Shown here piece by piece: positions 1 through 7,982 of a DNA stretch of 37,955 nt (the first letter of the stretch is position 1; the number at the start of each line of letters is the position of its first letter). The translations under genes were made by a program, and so were the position numbers. The stretch covers positions 1 through 37,955 of the forward strand of contig DAOUMU010000004.1 in assembly GCA_034409055.1 (NCBI GenBank). Reading direction: 5' to 3'. This stretch comes from DAOUMU01 sp034409055 (GTDB lineage: Bacteria > Chloroflexota > Anaerolineae > 4572-78 > J111). The notes below the pieces were generated by a model. The model was not told the origin of the DNA, searched no databases, and was given only the letters and a program-made list of their open reading frames with translations.

Positions 1-48
1 CATCGCAGCGGCTATGAATTTGAGCCGGCTCTGGGCTTGGTTGAATGA
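1..48 (+). CDS. C-terminal end of an upstream gene (partial)
   Basis: Frame 1 is open from the window edge and stops at TGA 46-48, giving 15 residues ending in EPALGLVE. The short peptide has ordinary composition and is followed by non-coding sequence, so it is plausibly the tail of a gene that begins outside the window. No family can be assigned from this length, and it could be chance. Confidence 0.3.
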   Translation, partial: HRSGYEFEPALGLVE

Positions 49-183
49 AAGACCAAAGGCACAGACCCGCCGTTCCAAGTTTCTGGCTCTCGCACCTACT
101 TAACATAAATTCGCCAACAGTATCTTAACAATGAGTAATGAACAATTGGTCAGTCGTGAAGTTGCCAAAAAAAACTCCTGTTT

Positions 184-213
184 TTGAAGGTTTTGGCAAG
201 TGCTGAGTATAAT
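184..213 (+). promoter_or_regulatory. Sigma-70-like promoter for the triplicated secreted protein
   Basis: A TTGAAG -35 box (184-189) and a perfect TATAAT -10 box (208-213) are separated by 18 nt. Transcription would start near 220, leaving a leader of about 58 nt before the ATG at 278. The -35 box lies within an AT-rich hairpin whose 9-bp arms are at 162-170 and 191-199. Confidence 0.55.
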
Positions 214-277
214 ATAAATGTGTAAGTTAGTGAATTCTTATATTTTGGTACAAATTTTTGATATGAGGAGTGAGATT

Positions 278-1408
278 ATGTTGAAGAAGAGTCTTTTGTC
301 GATGTTTGGTCTACTGGTGGTGGTGGCTTTGATCATCACCTTCGCCCCGGCGACTCACGCTGAGCAGGGGGGAAGCGAGAATTTTATCTTTGTTAACTTT
401 ATTGGCCGGGAAATCTTTCTTGATCTGGACGATGTGACCTATACCATCCCTGGCACCGACATCGTGCCCGAAGGGGGGCGGCTGGTATTACAACTGGCCG
501 TGGGGGAGCATAAATATGCGGCTAACATCCCTGGGGGACCGGGTTCGGCGGGTGAGTTCACCATTTCGCCAGGTGGGTTCGTGGCCAAAGCGGTCCGCCT
601 GGGCCGAACGGAGGTACCGGTGGATCGGAATGGCATCGTCGTGGGCGATGTCAAAGATTACGTTGATGTATTTGATTTCAATCCCTTTGCTGCGCCGGTC
701 GAAGAAGTGCCTGTGGTCGATACCTGGCAACCCACCGCGCCGGCTACCGGGATGGGGCGTATTGCCTGGATCAACTATTATGGCCGCGATGAGTTGGTAG
801 TTGATCTGAACGGTCAGCTTTACAAAGTGCCGCCGCAGACCAATGGCATTCCGGGCCGGTTGGAGATTGACGTATCTCCCGGGTTTTACCGCTATACCGT
901 CAGCGTGCCCAACGGCAGCCTCAACGGTGAAGTAATGGTTGTGGCCGGCCAGATAACCGGTTTGGGCATTTCCGCTAATCTGCCGGAGCCGGTAGAATAT
1001 GACATTGGTGACGAGTTCGAGTTTCTGCCGCCGGTCACCCTGCGCCTGGCTGAAGAGGATTTAACCGGTCAGGTCCAGGCCAGCCAGCCTGACTCGGCCC
1101 CGGCGACCTTACCGGCCACCGGTGGTCAGGTGGCCCCGACTGTGCTCGACACGACGACGAAACCTGAGGGCCTTCTCGTCAAGAATTATACCGGCGATAC
1201 GCTGGTCTTTACCATCAACCATCAAACCTACATGATTGTCGACAATGCTGAACGGACGGTCAGCCTGCCTCCCGGCCGCTACAATTACACGGCCAGTTTG
1301 CCTTTTGTGGCCACAACCGGTACCGTGGATTTGGCCCTCGGCCAGAGTGTTGAGTTAAGCGTGGCCATCAATGTCAACCACGATCTTTTAAGCGTGTATC
1401 AAAATTAA
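278..1408 (+). CDS. Secreted protein with three copies of a beta-rich domain
   Basis: The ATG at 278 is preferred over an upstream in-frame start at 218. It has GAGGAG (265-270) at usable spacing, lies downstream of the promoter, and puts a clear signal peptide at the N-terminus: basic MLKK, a long hydrophobic stretch, and a THA cleavage site near residue 28. The mature 350 residues hold three related units of about 70-75 residues, beginning near FIFVNFIGRE, RIAWINYYGRD and LLVKNYTGDT. Each runs through a D/N-x-x-x-Y strand, a P-G-x-Y/H-x-Y turn (VGEHKYAANI, PGFYRYTVSV, PGRYNYTASL), and a closing strand before a Pro/Thr-rich linker. The pattern resembles immunoglobulin-like or DUF4397-like surface domains, but I do not recognise the family. 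It is probably exported and may bind cell-surface material. It stands alone between its own promoter and terminator. Confidence 0.8.
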   Translation: MLKKSLLSMFGLLVVVALIITFAPATHAEQGGSENFIFVNFIGREIFLDLDDVTYTIPGTDIVPEGGRLVLQLAVGEHKYAANIPGGPGSAGEFTISPGGFVAKAVRLGRTEVPVDRNGIVVGDVKDYVDVFDFNPFAAPVEEVPVVDTWQPTAPATGMGRIAWINYYGRDELVVDLNGQLYKVPPQTNGIPGRLEIDVSPGFYRYTVSVPNGSLNGEVMVVAGQITGLGISANLPEPVEYDIGDEFEFLPPVTLRLAEEDLTGQVQASQPDSAPATLPATGGQVAPTVLDTTTKPEGLLVKNYTGDTLVFTINHQTYMIVDNAERTVSLPPGRYNYTASLPFVATTGTVDLALGQSVELSVAINVNHDLLSVYQN

Positions 1409-1450
1409 TAATATTTGATTGCCGGTCAGCCCTCCTGTAGAAAAAACTAA

Positions 1451-1484
1451 AGCCCTTACCTACCAGGGTAAGGGCTTTTTCTTT
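1451..1484 (+). terminator. Intrinsic terminator
   Basis: A perfect 10-bp stem (AGCCCTTACC at 1451-1460 and GGTAAGGGCT at 1467-1476) closes a 6-nt loop and runs into a T-rich tract. It lies 42 nt after the stop codon of the secreted protein. Confidence 0.93.
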
Positions 1485-1507
1485 GCTTCTTGAACCGATC
1501 TGGCTCT

Positions 1508-1536
1508 TTGTCATAAGCTCACACATTTGCTATAAT
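1508..1536 (+). promoter_or_regulatory. Sigma-70-like promoter for the coiled-coil membrane protein
   Basis: TTGTCA (1508-1513) and TATAAT (1531-1536) are separated by exactly 17 nt. The predicted transcript start near 1543 rules out the upstream in-frame start at 1483 and supports translation from ATG 1579. Confidence 0.7.
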
Positions 1537-1578
1537 CTCCCGGTAAATTTGAACCCATCCAAAGAGGCTTATCTTTTT

Positions 1579-2508
1579 ATGACCGAATCAGCTATTACTT
1601 TCACCCGGTCAGAATTAGACCGATTACAACGCTTGCGGGCTTCTCTATTGGCTTTTCAAAATGCCATTGCTTCCCTGCCCGCCGACGAACAGAGCAATGC
1701 CCACAATGAGCAATTCAACCAGCTACATCTTGAAGCGAAAACGTTGCTAAAAGATCGTGGTTTTGATAAAAAAGTGACCAGAGCAATCACCGAAGATATG
1801 CTGGCCCATCGTTCTCAGCGGGTGATTTTACCCCGCCTGTCCGGCATTGTCATTTTGGGGGTGATCCTGGCCCTGGTTGGGTTGGGTGTAAACTCCATTA
1901 TTTTGGAAGACCCCATTATCAATGGCCTGGGCTGTTGCGTCAGTAGTGGGGGGATGTTACTGATTTTGGGTGCTTTTGGCGTTTTTGGACTGACCAACTA
2001 TCGACGAAACCTGACCAATTTTGGTGCTTTATACCAACGCTGTAACACCCTGCTGTATGAAATCGATCATACCCTGAATATGGCCATTCCCAATTTGGCC
2101 GATCGGCCGCAGGTTGATATCCCCGAAATTCCGTCGGTTGTAGAATTGGCCCTGGATTCCCTCAACAAGCAGGCGGCCGATTGGCAACAGAAATTGCAAA
2201 CCTTAGAAGAGGAACGCCTGACCCTGGGACCCGATGCGCCCATGGAATTGACCATCAATATCGATTTTGCCCAGCAGGAACTTAACCGGGTTAAGCAAGA
2301 GATAGATCGCCTCAACGGGCGGATTACCCTGGCTTTAGACCTGGCCGATACGACCGATACCGATTCGGAAGAGGTGATCACCCCGGCGGCCAGGGAAATA
2401 GCCAGCGCGAATACCCTGGATATGCCGGTGGTGAAAACGGAAGAAGAAGCTGTAGACTCTGAGGAGAAAGCTGACTCTGCTAAAACAGAGGAAGCAGACC
2501 GGGGCTAA
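1579..2508 (+). CDS. Two-TM membrane protein with coiled-coil segments
   Basis: This is a 309-residue protein of unknown function. The start at 1579 is supported by the promoter at 1508-1536 and by AGAGG about 11 nt upstream. The N-terminal 80 residues are helical and charged. Two hydrophobic helices follow at roughly 86-108 and 115-138, separated by a short loop with a CC pair. A long soluble region then contains heptad-like helices (LNKQAADWQQKLQTLEEER; AQQELNRVKQEIDRL). The last 50 residues are highly acidic and low in complexity. The layout suggests an inner-membrane protein with cytoplasmic coiled coils, perhaps a scaffold. Its stop overlaps the end of the convergent sugar transferase gene by 4 nt. 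No enzymatic motif is visible. Confidence 0.75.
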   Translation: MTESAITFTRSELDRLQRLRASLLAFQNAIASLPADEQSNAHNEQFNQLHLEAKTLLKDRGFDKKVTRAITEDMLAHRSQRVILPRLSGIVILGVILALVGLGVNSIILEDPIINGLGCCVSSGGMLLILGAFGVFGLTNYRRNLTNFGALYQRCNTLLYEIDHTLNMAIPNLADRPQVDIPEIPSVVELALDSLNKQAADWQQKLQTLEEERLTLGPDAPMELTINIDFAQQELNRVKQEIDRLNGRITLALDLADTTDTDSEEVITPAAREIASANTLDMPVVKTEEEAVDSEEKADSAKTEEADRG

Positions 2509-3947
2509 TAGGCCCCATCACCAAAAATAACCCTGGGAATGGTTTGCCACAAAATCTTGGTATCCAGGCCCAGTGACCAATTTTCAATGTAATAAATATC
2601 CAGCATGGCCATTTCGTCAAAGGTTAGCTCCGAGCGACCACTGACCTGCCACAACCCGGTGATGCCGGGCGAAACTTCCAGGCGGCGTTTGTGCCACTCC
2701 TGATATTGCTCCACCTCGGCCGGTAAGGGGGGGCGAGGCCCGATCAGGCTCATCTCCCCCCGTAGCACATTGTAGAACTGGGGAAATTCGTCCAGACTGA
2801 GCCGGCGTAAACATCTCCCTGTCCGAGTCACTCGCGGGTCATCTTTGATCTTAAAGAGAGGACCATCGGCCTCGTTCAACGCTTCTAAAGCTTCCTGTTG
2901 TTGTTCCGCCCCTTCGGTCATCGAGCGAAACTTATACAGCATAAACCGGCGCCCATTTTTGCCGACTCGCTCCTGCCGGAACAGCACCGGTCCCGGCGAC
3001 TCCATTTTGATCATCAGGGCAATGAGCGCCATCAGGGGCGCCCCCAAAAACAGGGCCAGGGCCGAAAGAACCACGTCGATGGTACGCTTGACCAACTGGT
3101 TGAGACCGCTGATGCTGACTTCTTTGATGCCGATCATCGGCACCCCGGCAATTTCCTCGATCTGCATACGATTGAGCGTCATCTGGAATAAGTCCGGCAC
3201 GATCCGAACCCGCACGTTCTGACGCTCACAGTGGGCCATCACGCTGATGATTTTGCGGTGATATTGCCAGGGCAGGGTGATAATGACCTCATCAATTTCT
3301 TCCTCCAGTAAGATGTGAATCAGGTTATCAGTACTACCCAGGGCCTTAAAACGGCCAATATCGGTTTCACCCCTGACCGGATTGTCGTCCAGAAAACCAA
3401 TGATGTTCAGACCACATTCGGGGTTAGCCACCACTGCTCGCATCACGGTCCGGGCTACCTCGCCTACCCCGACGATCAATACCTGCTTGGTCCCAATACC
3501 CTGGCGGCGCATCCGCCGCAGCAGCATCACCTTCAGCAGCCGGCTCAAACCCAATAGGGCTATCGATAAGAGGCCGGCGTAAATAAAAATAATGCGGGAA
3601 TAAAAGGCGGGTCGAGAGAGGAAGATAAAGACAATGGTGATGATAGTGCCGGTGGCGGTGCCGTTAACAATGGCATAAAATTCGTCGAACCAGGAGATTT
3701 GGCGGCGTAGGTGATAGACTCCTTGCTGGCGATAGACCAGAATGAGCAGTAGGGTAAACATGGCTACAAACGGCCAATAAACCCAGTAAGCCACGTCATA
3801 CGCCGGGTCTACTGCCCGGAAGAGCTGCAAGTCGTACCGCACCCAGTAAGCCAGGATGCAGGCCACGTTGATCAGAAATATATCGGCCAACACCCAGGCT
3901 ACACTGGCCACTTTTTGATTGGTAAACAGAACTTCGAGGCGTTTCAT
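2505..3947 (-). CDS. Polyprenyl-phosphate sugar-1-phosphate transferase (initiating exopolysaccharide glycosyltransferase)
   Basis: Transfers a sugar 1-phosphate from a nucleotide sugar to undecaprenyl phosphate, the first membrane step of exopolysaccharide or O-antigen assembly. The 480-residue protein has N-terminal membrane helices (about 12-34, 52-72, 95-137). A CoA-binding/Rossmann-like domain follows, with GVGEVA near 160 and FLDDNP near 185-190. The C-terminal bacterial sugar transferase domain (287-480) opens with the KRTID membrane entry and carries KFRSM (339-343), the DPRVTRTGR segment, LDEFPQ (385-390), GPRPP and the PGITGLWQVSGR block. These are hallmarks of the WbaP/EpsE/CpsE-like family. 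ATG 3947 is chosen because it forms an ATGA overlap with the upstream glycosyltransferase stop, implying translational coupling; an in-frame start at 4052 would lie deep inside that gene. The sugar specificity cannot be read from the sequence. Confidence 0.95.
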   Translation of the reverse strand: MKRLEVLFTNQKVASVAWVLADIFLINVACILAYWVRYDLQLFRAVDPAYDVAYWVYWPFVAMFTLLLILVYRQQGVYHLRRQISWFDEFYAIVNGTATGTIITIVFIFLSRPAFYSRIIFIYAGLLSIALLGLSRLLKVMLLRRMRRQGIGTKQVLIVGVGEVARTVMRAVVANPECGLNIIGFLDDNPVRGETDIGRFKALGSTDNLIHILLEEEIDEVIITLPWQYHRKIISVMAHCERQNVRVRIVPDLFQMTLNRMQIEEIAGVPMIGIKEVSISGLNQLVKRTIDVVLSALALFLGAPLMALIALMIKMESPGPVLFRQERVGKNGRRFMLYKFRSMTEGAEQQQEALEALNEADGPLFKIKDDPRVTRTGRCLRRLSLDEFPQFYNVLRGEMSLIGPRPPLPAEVEQYQEWHKRRLEVSPGITGLWQVSGRSELTFDEMAMLDIYYIENWSLGLDTKILWQTIPRVIFGDGAY

Positions 3948-5089
3948 AAAGCCAACACTTTCCGGTAAATAGCGACGGTTTCCTGGGCCGTCTTGGCCCA
4001 GTGAAATCCGGTGGCCTGAACCAGCCCTCGCTCCGACATCGAGGCCCGCCAATCAGGTTGGTTCATCAGTTGGGCCATCGCCTCGGCCAGGGCTTCGGTA
4101 TCGGCCGGGTCGATTAAGTGAGCAGCGCCATCGGTGCCCGTCACTTCCGGTAGCGACGAAACCGTACTGGTAATCACCGGCGTGCCGCAGGCCATAGCCT
4201 CCAGAACCGGCAAGCCAAACCCCTCAAAATGGGACGGGTAAACAAATAGCTTAGCAGCATTATACCACAAAGGCAACTCTGCCTGAGGTATATAGCCGGG
4301 AAAGCGTATAGATTCCGTCAGGTTGAGCGACTCCACCAGCTCAAAAATTTTGGCATAGTACCAGCCTTTGCCCCCCGCCAAAATGAGCGGGGGGGCAGTT
4401 GGCTCCCGCACTCGCCAGGAAGCGTAGGCCCGAATCAGGCCAGCCACGTTTTTGCGCGGCTCCAACGTGCCCAAAAATAAAATAAAGGTCTCGGGCAACT
4501 GGCGGGCCGCTTTGAAGGCAGCTACGTCCGCTTCAGGCAGCGGACGAAAATTCTCATCCACCCCGCAATAAACTGTATGCACCCGCTCCGGCGGTACCCC
4601 CAAAAAATTGATCACATCCTGCCGCGTGCTTTCCGAAATGGTAATGACCGCTCTGGCCCGTTTGACCGACTGGGCCGTAAATCGACGGAGGTACCAGCGG
4701 TTAAAAGGCCGGAAGGCTTCCGGGTAACGCACAAAACTGAGATCATACACAGTAACCACAAAGGGGCAGGGCGCGACCAGCGGGGCCACAAAGGCCAGAG
4801 CGTGCAGTAAATCAACCCTGGCCCGGCGCAAGGCCAGCGGCTGCACAAACTGCTCCCACAGAATCCGGACCACCGGCCGCCGGGTTGGCCACCGGCTCAC
4901 ATGGAGGGCCAGCCCTGGCGATTGAAAGGTACGGTCGCTTAAAAAGGCGCTGTAATAAAAATCTGGCGACGCCTGAGCCAGGTTCTTGAGTAGATTAACC
5001 ATATACCAACTGATCCCGGCCCCTCGATACGACTGGCTCAGCGACAACAGGTGCGCGTTCAGTCCGATATGAACAGGTTGGTCCCTCAT
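3944..5089 (-). CDS. GT4-family (GT-B fold) glycosyltransferase
   Basis: Retaining glycosyltransferase expected to add a sugar from a nucleotide donor to a lipid-linked glycan. The 381-residue protein starts with the usual first strand HIGLNAHLL followed by a Gly-containing acceptor loop (YRGAGISWYM). The C-terminal half has GTLEPRKN, the R-P-G-Y-I segment, and the family signature FEGFGLPVLEAMACGTPV, which contains the E-x7-E pair that binds the donor. The start at 5089 matches family length. An in-frame ATG at 5167 would add 26 poorly conserved residues and has no better ribosome site. A TATAAT on the minus strand (5099-5094) sits just before ATG 5089, which would allow a nearly leaderless transcript. 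It is coupled to the sugar transferase by an ATGA overlap. Confidence 0.92.
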   Translation of the reverse strand: MRDQPVHIGLNAHLLSLSQSYRGAGISWYMVNLLKNLAQASPDFYYSAFLSDRTFQSPGLALHVSRWPTRRPVVRILWEQFVQPLALRRARVDLLHALAFVAPLVAPCPFVVTVYDLSFVRYPEAFRPFNRWYLRRFTAQSVKRARAVITISESTRQDVINFLGVPPERVHTVYCGVDENFRPLPEADVAAFKAARQLPETFILFLGTLEPRKNVAGLIRAYASWRVREPTAPPLILAGGKGWYYAKIFELVESLNLTESIRFPGYIPQAELPLWYNAAKLFVYPSHFEGFGLPVLEAMACGTPVITSTVSSLPEVTGTDGAAHLIDPADTEALAEAMAQLMNQPDWRASMSERGLVQATGFHWAKTAQETVAIYRKVLAL

Positions 5090-5432
5090 CAGTCCATTAT
5101 AGCACAAGCCGGTCAAGGCGGTGAATCGGGGCTGGTTTTGTGGAATTTCTAATTTTCGTATACTCATTTTACTGAGAGATGTAAGAATGGATTCAATATA
5201 CTGTTAAGACAGTTTTTAGGAAAATTCGACATGTTTATGATATACTTTACAAAGTTAACGATCTATGGTGAAATGCTGAGTGATACAGAGTCAGTGACTG
5301 TTTGAGTGCCCTGGATGGCCCCCCCACCCCCCACAGGGGGGAGCGATGACCAGATTCCCCCCCTTGGGGGGCCGGGGGGGGGCTTAGAACCTATCAATCT
5401 TCATCAAATGTTTGATTGAGAAGGAGGACTGG
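5090..5432. other. Divergent intergenic region with promoter-like boxes and a C/G-run repeat
   Basis: This stretch separates the minus-strand polysaccharide pair from the plus-strand signalling operon. TATACT boxes occur at 5197-5202 and 5241-5246, neither with a convincing -35 box. The C/G-run palindrome at 5318-5383 lies between them and the operon start. If the GT4 gene starts at 5167, part of this region is coding. Confidence 0.5.
5318..5383. repeat. C/G-run branched palindrome
   Basis: Outer arms GCCCCCCC (5318-5325) and GGGGGGGC (5376-5383) enclose two hairpins. The first is six C, loop ACA, six G (5327-5341). The second is seven C, TT, six G (5357-5371). The layout folds as a three-way junction. 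A truncated relative lies at 19502-19551. Confidence 0.7.
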
Positions 5433-7982
5433 GTGAGCGATAACGGGTCAGATATCAGAGTGGCCGGTCGTATTAACTTAACCGCTGAAATAGAAACCGT
5501 GTTGCGGACGATGTTCAGCACCTTCAGCCAGATTGCCATTGAAGCTGAGTTTGGCCGTGGCTTTAGCGGCAGCCGCGTTTTCCGGGTTCGCCTGGTGGAA
5601 TCAGGGGGTAGAGCCCGGTTGCCGGCGGTTGTCAAAATAGCGCCCATCGGTTTGATCCGTCAAGAATGGCAGGCTTATCAAACCTGGGTCGAACATACAC
5701 TACCAAACATTGCCCGCCTTGAGGTCCCCCCCGTTTTCCCGACCGACAGCCTGTGGGGCGGTTTACGCTATGCCCTGGTGGGTAGCGGCACCTTTAGAGT
5801 GCAAAGCCTGCACGACTATTATCAACAGGCCGATGTCGATGACCTGTGTTGGGTCCTGGAAAATCGTCTCTTTGAGATTATGGGACCAAACTGGTGGTTG
5901 GATAACCGCACGAATCGTACGTTTCAAATGCGGACAGACTACGATACGGTGCTGCCGGTTAATTTGTTGATCAAGCCGGTCTCTACCTCCTTAAAAGATG
6001 AGGTCCGGTTGGTCGAACCGGGCTCCAATCTGCCGCTGCTCCCGATCAGGATTGGTGATCGGGTTCAGCTCAAGGGGTTTGTGGTCACCAACGTGGACCA
6101 GGAGCGGCGGCAGCTACTTATGAATGTACCGCCTGTGCCGGAGGGACAACCATCGACCTCTTATCGCTTACGCCTGAACGAAGTGCCGGATATTGCCCGC
6201 TACCGGGTCGGTACCGTGATCGACTCCATTCACGGTGAGGTCATCACCACCCGTCACGACTTATTACTTGACCTGGTCGGCCAGGCAGTGGGGCCGGCGG
6301 TTGACCTTTCGGCAGAGCGCTTGACTCTCTCCGATGAATTGAGCCTGCCCAATCCGCTATTGACTTATCAGGCTCTCTTACAGGATTTCCTGACGGTCAA
6401 TGTCTCGACCATCCACGGCGACCTGAACCTGCAAAATATCCTGGTAGACCCGGACACGCGAGAGGTCAGCCTGATCGATTTTGCCACGGTTCAACAGGGG
6501 CATACCCTGCGCGACCTGCTCCGGTTGGAAACCGAAGTGGTGATTATGCTCATCCCGTCGCTCCTGGCCGAGGCCGGGCTACCGCCAGCAGCCATTTATC
6601 CTTTCTACCAGCAATTGCACCGGGTCACCCTCCAGCCTGGCCAGGTGCCTGCTGCCAATCTACCTCATCCTGACCTGCAAAAACCTTTTAAGATGCTATG
6701 GGTCATTCGCCGGACGGCCCGCAAGTGCCTCTTTAACCTGGATGATTGGGGAGAGTATTACCGGGGCCTGGTGCTCCATCTGCTGGGCGCCTTGAAATTC
6801 AAAAGCCTACCGCTCATGCCAACAGCGCCCTTACCCAGCCAGGTGGCTTTTTGGGGCGCAGCCATAGCCCAACATCTACTCGAAACGCCCCCGCCTCGTC
6901 AAAAGCGGCGACCTGATCGTCCCCATCTGACCCGCATAACTCCGGAGATAGAATCAATCTCTGAAATAGAGCCACCCTATGGCACTATGCGACCTGACTC
7001 CAAATTTTATATTGAGCGAGCCGCCGATGACCGTTGCCGGGAGTATATTGGCAGACCCTATGCCACCACGCTTTTTATTCAAGCGCCCCGGCAGATGGGT
7101 AAAAGTTCGCTGATGCGTAAGGTGCTTGATCGGGTCAGGAGGGAACTTAATAAACGCTCGGCTTTCATTGACTTTCAAGAATTACCCAGGCAATACTTCA
7201 CCGATACCGATGAAACGAACTTTCTCATTGAACTTTGTTTGTTGATTGGCAACGCCTTGGAGATTCCAGAGGCGATTGACCGGTATTGGCAGGGAAGGCT
7301 GGCCAACATCAGCAAGTGCGGGCTTTATCTATCCAAATACATCATTCCCCAGGTTAACGAGCCTTTTATCCTGGCTATGGATGAAGTCGATCGAATGTTG
7401 TCCAGTCCCTTCCGTGATAATTTTTTCGGAATGCTGCGGGTCTGGCATAATAAGCGGGCTTATGATGAGCATTTTGCTCAAATGACCTTGTTTCTGAGCA
7501 GTTCGACCGAACCCTATCTTTTTATTGAGAATCCCAACCAGTCTCCGTTCAATGTGGCTGAACTGATCTCATTGCAAGATTTTACCGGAGCAGAAGTTGA
7601 AGAACTCAATCGACGTCACAACTTACCGCTGAGCCAGAGCCAGCTTGACGATCTGATGGCTTTAGTGGCCGGCCATCCCTTTTTAATCAGGCTGGCCCTT
7701 TACCTGCTGGTCACGGAAAAGATGGACCTGGATACCTTACTGGCCCAGGCAACGGCAGATACGGGGCCTTTTGGCGAGCATCTACGCTATTATCTCCAGC
7801 ACGTTTTAGCCCAGCCGGAGTTAAAACAGGCCCTGGCTGACATCTGCCGTGATCATACTTATGAAGAAAATCGAAATTTTCATCGTTTAAAGGGAGCCGG
7901 CCTGATCAAGAAGGCCGGCCAACAGGTGGTCCTGCGCAATAATCTGTATGCCCGTTATTTTAAGGAGCGTCTCTATGGCTGA
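5433..7982 (+). CDS. Phosphotransferase-like (TCAD9-like) domain fused to AAA_35 ATPase
   Basis: 849 residues. GTG 5433 is the start: AAGGAGG at 5421-5427 sits 5 nt upstream, whereas the earlier in-frame TTG 5412 has no site. The N-terminal half resembles an aminoglycoside-phosphotransferase/kinase fold, with a Gly-rich loop (FGRGFSGSRVF), a VVKI lysine, a catalytic HGDLNLQN loop (328-335) and DFA (349-351). A beta-rich insertion occurs around 200-250. I believe this matches Pfam ternary complex-associated domain 9 (TCAD9), but could not search. The C-terminal half is a clear AAA-like ATPase (AAA_35): DSKFYIER entry, Walker A PRQMGKSS (M555-G-K-S), Walker B LAMDEVDR (D650/E651), and later NQSPFNV and the GHPFLIRLALY helix. 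Such multidomain proteins are linked to regulated signalling or conflict systems. It overlaps the next gene by 8 nt. Confidence 0.85.
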   Translation: MSDNGSDIRVAGRINLTAEIETVLRTMFSTFSQIAIEAEFGRGFSGSRVFRVRLVESGGRARLPAVVKIAPIGLIRQEWQAYQTWVEHTLPNIARLEVPPVFPTDSLWGGLRYALVGSGTFRVQSLHDYYQQADVDDLCWVLENRLFEIMGPNWWLDNRTNRTFQMRTDYDTVLPVNLLIKPVSTSLKDEVRLVEPGSNLPLLPIRIGDRVQLKGFVVTNVDQERRQLLMNVPPVPEGQPSTSYRLRLNEVPDIARYRVGTVIDSIHGEVITTRHDLLLDLVGQAVGPAVDLSAERLTLSDELSLPNPLLTYQALLQDFLTVNVSTIHGDLNLQNILVDPDTREVSLIDFATVQQGHTLRDLLRLETEVVIMLIPSLLAEAGLPPAAIYPFYQQLHRVTLQPGQVPAANLPHPDLQKPFKMLWVIRRTARKCLFNLDDWGEYYRGLVLHLLGALKFKSLPLMPTAPLPSQVAFWGAAIAQHLLETPPPRQKRRPDRPHLTRITPEIESISEIEPPYGTMRPDSKFYIERAADDRCREYIGRPYATTLFIQAPRQMGKSSLMRKVLDRVRRELNKRSAFIDFQELPRQYFTDTDETNFLIELCLLIGNALEIPEAIDRYWQGRLANISKCGLYLSKYIIPQVNEPFILAMDEVDRMLSSPFRDNFFGMLRVWHNKRAYDEHFAQMTLFLSSSTEPYLFIENPNQSPFNVAELISLQDFTGAEVEELNRRHNLPLSQSQLDDLMALVAGHPFLIRLALYLLVTEKMDLDTLLAQATADTGPFGEHLRYYLQHVLAQPELKQALADICRDHTYEENRNFHRLKGAGLIKKAGQQVVLRNNLYARYFKERLYG

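Noticed and set aside
5094..5130. TTGACC/TATAAT as a full promoter for the GT4 gene
   Set aside because: The two boxes are only 9 nt apart, so at most the TATAAT is used.
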